Positions 23,803 through 29,365 of a stretch of DNA of 29,365 nucleotides are shown here, piece after piece. The translations under genes were made by a program, and so were the position numbers. Source of the stretch: a virus; IMG/VR virus record IMGVR_UViG_3300030331_001224, positions 1 through 29,365 of that record. The stretch is one strand, 5' to 3'. Position 1 is the first letter of the stretch; the number at the start of each line of letters is the position of its first letter. Under the pieces are notes generated by a model. It had not been told where the DNA came from and searched no databases. It saw only the letters and a program-made list of their open reading frames with translations.

Positions 23803-26800
23803 GATATTCCTTATCTCTTAAAGGGTTGAATCTTTGAATAAATCCTGAGGTAGATATACCTGCAAGACCATCTTGACCATAGAATTTAAAGTCTCTAGCT
23901 TGAGTTCTTGAACCTAGTTCTAGATAACCCCAACTATAAGTACCAAAGAATGGAGCATTATGTACACTACCAGTAAAGGTAACACCTATTCCATTAGAAT
24001 CAAATTTAGTATTGGTTGAATCAAACTTCAATATAGAAGAATCAAATGAGTCTGTAGTAAATAAATCAATATTCACAAACACTCTAGTTATAAATGTTGT
24101 TGCTGTTCCTACAGTGGATATGCCAATTGCAGTATTAGCAACACTGACAATATTAACATCTGACACTTGATAAACATTATCTATAAATTGAGTTCCCACA
24201 CCAATAGTGGTTGCTCCCCCAACATTAAATGATCTCAGTGTGGTAGATGCTGATCCAACATTACTTTCATCTACTAGGAAGAAATCACCTACACTTAAGG
24301 AACTTAAAGTCACTGCAGTACCAACATAAGTGCTATCTCTTAAGAAAGAATCTTCAGGGATATACAAGTCAAATATAAATTTATTTTGACTTCCAGAGGT
24401 AGTTGTTCCAAAACCAACTATTGTACCATAATCACCAGAATAAGTTACTGAAGTTACTTTTTCAACTCTGTTAGCCATCTTTGGTTCTTCAATAAGAACT
24501 GCAGGAGGACTAGAGACAGTGTATCCACTACCAATATTAGTGATGGTAACAGAATTTACACTATCACCATCCATAACAGCAACTGCTTTTGCTACTTGAG
24601 TGGTTCCCATTCCAACAGGTTGTTCAATAGACACTGTGGGAGTAAAGGTATAACCAATTCCTACCTCAGATAGAACAATAGATGTAATAGATCCAGCAGT
24701 AGAAACTAAAGCTGTACCAGCAGCTCCAGATGCATCCTCTTGAGAAACTATATTGATAGAATTTTGTGATCCAAAGTTTTCTTTGGTGCTATCAAAGAAT
24801 ATTCTAATATTTTCAACATATGCCTCTGTAGAAGCTATACCCACTGGTTGTATCAAACTAGTGGTTGGATAAATCAATGGTTCATAATGAGATCTATCTT
24901 TGGTAATTGATTGACCATCAATGACCTTATCTACAATTTGTTTGTGCCAATTAATTGGTCTATCAAAAGTTTCATTAGTAGTAATGCCAGGACCAGGATA
25001 TGGATTAGTATTGACATTATCAGCAGCATTGATACTGGTTACTGTTCTAAGATCTTCTTCTAGTGCTAGATCTTGATTATGCAATCTTACTTCATCACCT
25101 GTTTGAATTGTTTCTAAAATATCAACAGTAGCAGTATCAACTGATGCAGTTCCTTTATAGAATAAAATCTTAGAAGTATCACCTTTCTTAGGTGCTTCTT
25201 TAAAGGTAATAAAACTACCACCTTTAAACTCATATCCATTGCCAGGAACCTGCAAGATATCATTTATGAATACTAGAATAGTAAGTTCAACATCAACATT
25301 AGATCCTGGTTGTGATTGAATTGTTTGTTGAGTTCCATTTAATTTTAATGGGAAGGATGTGTCTTGACCATCAAATAAATTATCTAAGGGATCTAATACC
25401 TCTAGATCTCCAATAGTCCAAGCAGCAAAACTATCACTTCCAACTTCCCTTACAGTAACTTCAAATTGTCTGGATGGACTAAAGTTACTATCAGTTGGTA
25501 TACCCACTGTTCCACCAACACCAATTGTTAAAACTTGATCCTCACCATAACCAAATCCCTCATTAATAATTTCAAAATCAATAACACTAGATCCTTGTCC
25601 TACAACTATATTTGCCCTTGCCTCAGATCCAATTCCACTAGATGATGGAGCATAGAATAAAGGCATATTGGTATATGATAGTGGTTCATCAATAACCACC
25701 AATGGAGGATTAGTTGTTGTATATCCAGTGCCAGGATTAGTGATTGCAACACTTACAATATTACCATTGCTAATTGCAGCAGTACCAATAAACTCAATAG
25801 CTGGAGTTCCAGTGCTTAATGTCTGAACACCAACATTAACCACAGTTTGAATACCAGACCTATATCCAGAACCACTATTACCAATACTAATAGAGGTGAT
25901 AGTTCCTAAACCAGATACAACAGCAGTACCACCTGCAGCTACTAATGGTTGATATCCAAATCCCTCTGTAGATCCAACAGATACAACCACACCACCTAAA
26001 GGAACATTAGCAGTGTTTGGATCATATGATACTGAAGCAATGGTTCCTGTATATTGAATACTAGTAATACCAACACTTTCTCTTAAAGTAAAGTCTCCAT
26101 TAACAGTAACTCTCCTAGATTCAAGACCAGTCATTCTTTGTGGTCCTTGTGCCACTTGATTAACTAAAACAATCGCATTACTTGTAGAGAATCCTGTTAC
26201 ATTACTTCCTTCAACCTGTAAAGTAAATTCAGTGGTGAGTCCAGAGAATCCATGAGAAATATCATCAAAGATATAATTTAAACTGTATGGTTCAGCAGAA
26301 CTACCAGTAATACCAGATCTCATGAAGGATCTACCATTAAATGTAGAGTGTGTTGCAACACCTACAAAATCTCTAGAATCAGGTTCATTAGTTGTGGAAG
26401 ATAAAGGAGTTAATCCAACTGGAGCAGTAAAGAAGTGAACTTCATTATCCACTATATTATAGTTACCATCAATTTTTGTAACCAAATCACCAGAACTATA
26501 ATTAGAAACTCCTGTTCCCATCCAAGGTCTAGTAACCAACAATCTATTAGTTGCACCAAGTCCAACAGAATCAACTTTAACAATTTCATTGCCAATCTTT
26601 AACATATCTCCACCAGTTATGGATGTGATACCTGAAATTGTTATTGTGTCTGCAGTAGTTGATACATCAGCAACAAGGTGAGTAGTAACAGAAGTAGCTA
26701 CAATAGGTTGCTGAATTACATTATCAATACTGATTATACATCTTGAATTTTGTTTTTTAGATGTAAATGAATGAGAAGTACCTACACCAACAGCAGTGAT

Positions 26801-29365
26801 GTCTATGAAGGTAGGGTTAGTTTTAAGAGCATTCTCAGCACTTGTTGCTAGTTGTAATGTTTTATCGTCTTTTTTGATAGCAAAGACTGTGGAGGGTAGT
26901 TTATCTGTAACTCCAACACCTGGAATAGATTGAGATGCAATCTCAATAGCAGATGTAGTTCCAGCTCCAGTAAATCTATACTCTAATTCTTCACCAGTCA
27001 CAAAGAAGTGATTTGGAATTATCACACTATCTGTGATAGTGCTGACAACAGTAGAAGCTCCTCCTACAAAGTCTCTTTTAAATATGGGTTTCTGTTTATG
27101 CTTAAGTTCAAATTCTCTTTTAACATCAGTTTCAGTTGCAGTGTAAGCACCTGATCCTGTATTAACACTAGCATTAGTAAATCCTATTTCTTGATTAGCA
27201 TTAGAATCATCAACTAATCTTATAGCATTTTGGAATACTCTAACTTGCACATCTGCACTTGCTAAAGGTTTAAATCCTAAGTGTGTAAAATCACCATTGA
27301 TATTGATAGAGAAATCACCAAGATTTCCTCCAGTCTGAACAATACCATATTCAGTTAAGTTTCCAGTTGTTCCATTATCTACCACTAATATTTCAGATAC
27401 TTGATATTGACTATTGCTTAGATCTTCCAGACTCACAATATAATATGCAGCAGCAAAGGTTTCAGTTTCATATTTTGCTACAGTGGTGATACCAGGAGAA
27501 CCACTAGATGAAATACTAGTGACACTACTATCTAATGTTGCAGTGTTTAGTGAATCAGTTCCTACACCTGCAGATAATGAATTACCAATACTGACTTTTA
27601 TACTATTAGCAATGAAAGTAGTGGCTGTACCTACTGTAGGATGAAGATCAATATTAATATAAGAACCTGAATAGTAAGCACTATAAGTTCCTAAACCAGG
27701 AGTTCCTGAAGGACTTCCTAATTCATCAGTGTTTAATTGACCATACTCTAATAATTCAATATCAGTTCCATCATGAACCATAGTCAATTCTTCAGTTTCA
27801 TAATAAGATGTATCACTAGAAGCATAAGAAACTAAGATCTTAGAAGATCTATAAGTTGATGCAATACCAACAATGGTAGCAGAAGTGCTAATACCTGCTT
27901 CTATCAATTGACTATCACTACCAACATTTACTATGCTACCAAAATCAGTAGATCCTATTCCAGCAGTAGAATCTCCTACATTATAAGCAAGCACAGATAC
28001 ATCATAATTATTGAATGAGAATTTTTTAGGGAAGAATAGAAGTTGACCATTATCACCAGATTGTGACATATCAAATGAACCCAATTCATTCTCAGTCCAA
28101 ACTGAACCATACTGGTTTAAGAAAAAGTTTCCTGACTCATCATGAAGTGCATTGACAATCATGACTTGTCTTTCACCAGTAAATCTTTTATCTCTTACAT
28201 AGATAATTGATTTCCTATCTCTTGATCCAGCTAATGCAAATGTATCAACAGCCATGAATGGATCTGTTCTAGCATTATTATTAAAATCTTGACTGATATC
28301 ATCAATTGATAATACTCTGTTACCAACAGATTCTGTATAATCTTTGAGATCTCTAGAACTAAAAACTATTTCATCTGATAATATAGAATCATCAATACTT
28401 TCAGTTTTTTCTCTTGCCAAATCAAAATCAAATACAGTGTTAATGCTAATTGGTTCTACTAAATCAGTTTGAACATCAAAACTACTTCCATCCTGAACAG
28501 TTGATAATCCTGCAGAAGTTTCACTTTTCAATATTAAATCACTAAACTTTTTAAATCCTGCAGTGTGATTTAATGAAGCTACTACCTCTTTCCACTTTTC
28601 AAATTCACACTCTGATTTCAATGAATATGAGAAGTATTGATAATAATCACTATCAAATAATCTTTGTTCATTATTATTTAAGAATCCAAAATTATCTTTC
28701 CAACCCTCAATCTTTATTGAGGATGATTCTATGTTATAAAGAGATTTGTATGAAATATGCTCAATTATTGTGGCTTTAGTTCCTGAGGATTGTCCAACAA
28801 CAGTATCTCCTACCTTAAAATCTGCAGGTGATGAAACTTTTAAGAATCCATTAAAATCATTTCTTGATTGTAAGATACCAACTGCTGTATCAGATTCTAA
28901 AGTTTCTCCAATATCAAATTCATTACCTTTTAAAGTAGTGCTAAATGTAGGGAAATCTTCTTCTTTAATGATCCTACCAATAGAAGATTCATTAAAAGTT
29001 CCAGCTATGTCTCCATCAGGAATAACACCAGCTAAACTATAGGTTATACTTCCTAAAGTTCCACCAATGTTAGGATCAGTGGCTAATATTTCAAACAACT
29101 TATATTCATAGTTTGCAGAGTTATATCCTTTACCAGTGCTTCCCACTCCTACACTGATACCCTCAATCATCACCTTCTTACCAACCTCAAATGGATACTC
29201 ATCTAAGGAACTGTAACTAACACCAATTGATATTGTTACTCTTTGATTAGATTCATTAAAATCTGCAGAGGCAATCTTAACTCCATTAGAGTTTCCAGTA
29301 GGGAGAATGGTGGGTTCAACTTGATTTAAATTTCTACTATTTTTTAAGATAGTAACATTCTCATC
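23798..29365 (-). CDS. Giant virion structural protein, N-terminus outside window (at least 1855 aa)
   Basis: The frame is open from the stop at 23798 to the window edge, so codons upstream of the GTG at 29173 belong to it. They read GVSYSSLDEYPFEVGKK immediately before VMIEGISVG. Near the visible start are a VGDTVVGQSSGTKATI module and a block YYQYFSYSLKS / FEKWKEVVASLNHTAGFKKF, as in other marine phage giants. About residues 387-717 hold three tandem beta domains related to the 114-aa protein. Further on are an RP-x-MG module, an RDFVGVATH segment, six GxGYT repeats in two blocks, FINDILQVPGNGYEF, and a C-terminus GTYSWGYLELGSR then FNPLRDKEYL. It lies two genes before gp8, roughly the slot of T4 gene 7, but I see no gp7 similarity. 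A baseplate or long-fibre role is inferred. Confidence 0.88.
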   Translation of the reverse strand, partial: DENVTILKNSRNLNQVEPTILPTGNSNGVKIASADFNESNQRVTISIGVSYSSLDEYPFEVGKKVMIEGISVGVGSTGKGYNSANYEYKLFEILATDPNIGGTLGSITYSLAGVIPDGDIAGTFNESSIGRIIKEEDFPTFSTTLKGNEFDIGETLESDTAVGILQSRNDFNGFLKVSSPADFKVGDTVVGQSSGTKATIIEHISYKSLYNIESSSIKIEGWKDNFGFLNNNEQRLFDSDYYQYFSYSLKSECEFEKWKEVVASLNHTAGFKKFSDLILKSETSAGLSTVQDGSSFDVQTDLVEPISINTVFDFDLAREKTESIDDSILSDEIVFSSRDLKDYTESVGNRVLSIDDISQDFNNNARTDPFMAVDTFALAGSRDRKSIIYVRDKRFTGERQVMIVNALHDESGNFFLNQYGSVWTENELGSFDMSQSGDNGQLLFFPKKFSFNNYDVSVLAYNVGDSTAGIGSTDFGSIVNVGSDSQLIEAGISTSATIVGIASTYRSSKILVSYASSDTSYYETEELTMVHDGTDIELLEYGQLNTDELGSPSGTPGLGTYSAYYSGSYINIDLHPTVGTATTFIANSIKVSIGNSLSAGVGTDSLNTATLDSSVTSISSSGSPGITTVAKYETETFAAAYYIVSLEDLSNSQYQVSEILVVDNGTTGNLTEYGIVQTGGNLGDFSININGDFTHLGFKPLASADVQVRVFQNAIRLVDDSNANQEIGFTNASVNTGSGAYTATETDVKREFELKHKQKPIFKRDFVGGASTVVSTITDSVIIPNHFFVTGEELEYRFTGAGTTSAIEIASQSIPGVGVTDKLPSTVFAIKKDDKTLQLATSAENALKTNPTFIDITAVGVGTSHSFTSKKQNSRCIISIDNVIQQPIVATSVTTHLVADVSTTADTITISGITSITGGDMLKIGNEIVKVDSVGLGATNRLLVTRPWMGTGVSNYSSGDLVTKIDGNYNIVDNEVHFFTAPVGLTPLSSTTNEPDSRDFVGVATHSTFNGRSFMRSGITGSSAEPYSLNYIFDDISHGFSGLTTEFTLQVEGSNVTGFSTSNAIVLVNQVAQGPQRMTGLESRRVTVNGDFTLRESVGITSIQYTGTIASVSYDPNTANVPLGGVVVSVGSTEGFGYQPLVAAGGTAVVSGLGTITSISIGNSGSGYRSGIQTVVNVGVQTLSTGTPAIEFIGTAAISNGNIVSVAITNPGTGYTTTNPPLVVIDEPLSYTNMPLFYAPSSSGIGSEARANIVVGQGSSVIDFEIINEGFGYGEDQVLTIGVGGTVGIPTDSNFSPSRQFEVTVREVGSDSFAAWTIGDLEVLDPLDNLFDGQDTSFPLKLNGTQQTIQSQPGSNVDVELTILVFINDILQVPGNGYEFKGGSFITFKEAPKKGDTSKILFYKGTASVDTATVDILETIQTGDEVRLHNQDLALEEDLRTVTSINAADNVNTNPYPGPGITTNETFDRPINWHKQIVDKVIDGQSITKDRSHYEPLIYPTTSLIQPVGIASTEAYVENIRIFFDSTKENFGSQNSINIVSQEDASGAAGTALVSTAGSITSIVLSEVGIGYTFTPTVSIEQPVGMGTTQVAKAVAVMDGDSVNSVTITNIGSGYTVSSPPAVLIEEPKMANRVEKVTSVTYSGDYGTIVGFGTTTSGSQNKFIFDLYIPEDSFLRDSTYVGTAVTLSSLSVGDFFLVDESNVGSASTTLRSFNVGGATTIGVGTQFIDNVYQVSDVNIVSVANTAIGISTVGTATTFITRVFVNIDLFTTDSFDSSILKFDSTNTKFDSNGIGVTFTGSVHNAPFFGTYSWGYLELGSRTQARDFKFYGQDGLAGISTSGFIQRFNPLRDKEYL
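24481..24720 (-). repeat. GxGYT beta repeats in the 1855-aa protein, C-terminal block (2 copies)
   Basis: Cores are LSEVGIGYTFTPTVSIEQP and TNIGSGYTVSSPPAVLIEEP, about 40 residues apart. Confidence 0.8.
25505..25990 (-). repeat. GxGYT beta repeats in the 1855-aa protein, central block (4 copies)
   Basis: Cores are STEGFGYQPLV, GNSGSGYRSGIQ, TNPGTGYTTTNPPLVVI and INEGFGYGEDQVLTIGV. This is the densest such block in the window together with gp14. Confidence 0.75.
26445..26680 (-). repeat. R-P-x-M-G...G module in the 1855-aa protein
   Basis: The segment reads GGDMLKIGNEIVKVDSVG, LLVTRPWMGTG, YSSGDLVTKIDG. It resembles the modules in gp15 and the 2695-aa protein, but the His is not conserved. 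Confidence 0.5.
27215..28207 (-). repeat. Three tandem beta domains related to the 114-aa protein
   Basis: Copy 1 (about 27980-28207) has VMIVNALHDESG, NQYGSVWTEN and LGSFDMSQSGD. Copy 2 (about 27590-27865) has ELTMVHDGTD and LEYGQLNTDE. Copy 3 (about 27215-27470) has EILVVDNGTTG, TEYGIVQTGG and LGDFSINING. The shared order is a hydrophobic strand ending V-x-H/D-x-G, then E/Q-Y-G-x-V/L, then L-G-x-F and a long strand pair. The free 114-aa protein shows the same order. Confidence 0.6.

Noticed and set aside
23798-29365. T4 gp7 homologue
   Set aside because: Position fits the gp7 slot only roughly. I found none of the T4 gp7 sequence landmarks I know, so the protein is left as a structural giant.

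Overview
The window is a piece of the virion-morphogenesis module of a T4-like marine myovirus, of the kind found in cyanophages and pelagiphages. The assignment rests on an unbroken run of recognisable T4 core proteins in T4 order: gp8, gp13, gp14, gp15, gp16, gp17, gp18 and gp19. Between them lie the glycine/threonine-rich giant structural proteins typical of marine T4-like phages. The DNA is strongly A+T rich by eye, which suits an AT-rich host such as Prochlorococcus or Pelagibacter, but nothing here fixes the host. All supported genes are on the minus strand, so transcription runs from high to low coordinates. I saw no tRNA, rRNA, CRISPR array, insertion sequence, integrase or metabolic gene.

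Layout in transcription order. (1) 29365-21289, baseplate: a giant structural protein cut by the window edge (at least 1855 aa); a 293-aa fibre whose N-terminus resembles the T4 gp9/gp10 attachment domain; and gp8 (baseplate wedge). (2) 21282-12590, tail-fibre/baseplate periphery: a 2695-aa DUF4815-type giant carrying an apparent DUF4214 insert, a 73-aa coiled-coil protein and a 129-aa beta protein. This block sits where T4 has genes 9-12 and wac. (3) 12562-8875, neck and packaging: gp13, gp14, gp15 (tail terminator) and gp16 (small terminase). (4) 8832-4467: a 1103-aa coiled-coil/beta-helix fibre-like protein and four small proteins, which separate the two terminase genes. (5) 4457-1: gp17 (large terminase), a small zinc-ribbon protein, gp18 (sheath) and the start of gp19 (tube).

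Genes are tightly packed, with overlaps of 1-8 bp or gaps of 1-9 bp, except for eight gaps of 22-78 bp. Each of these eight carries or abuts an octamer N[A/C]TAAATA, close to the T4 late promoter TATAAATA. This suggests several short overlapping late transcription units.

The most interesting structure is modular. A beta-rich repeat with a G-x-G-Y-T core occurs about 16 times in five proteins, including insertions within gp8 and gp14. A second module (R-G-Q/V-D...H...G) is appended to gp15 and embedded in both giants. The 114-aa protein looks like one free copy of a domain present three times in tandem in the 1855-aa giant. Canonical neck and baseplate proteins therefore appear to be decorated with the same add-on domains as the fibres.
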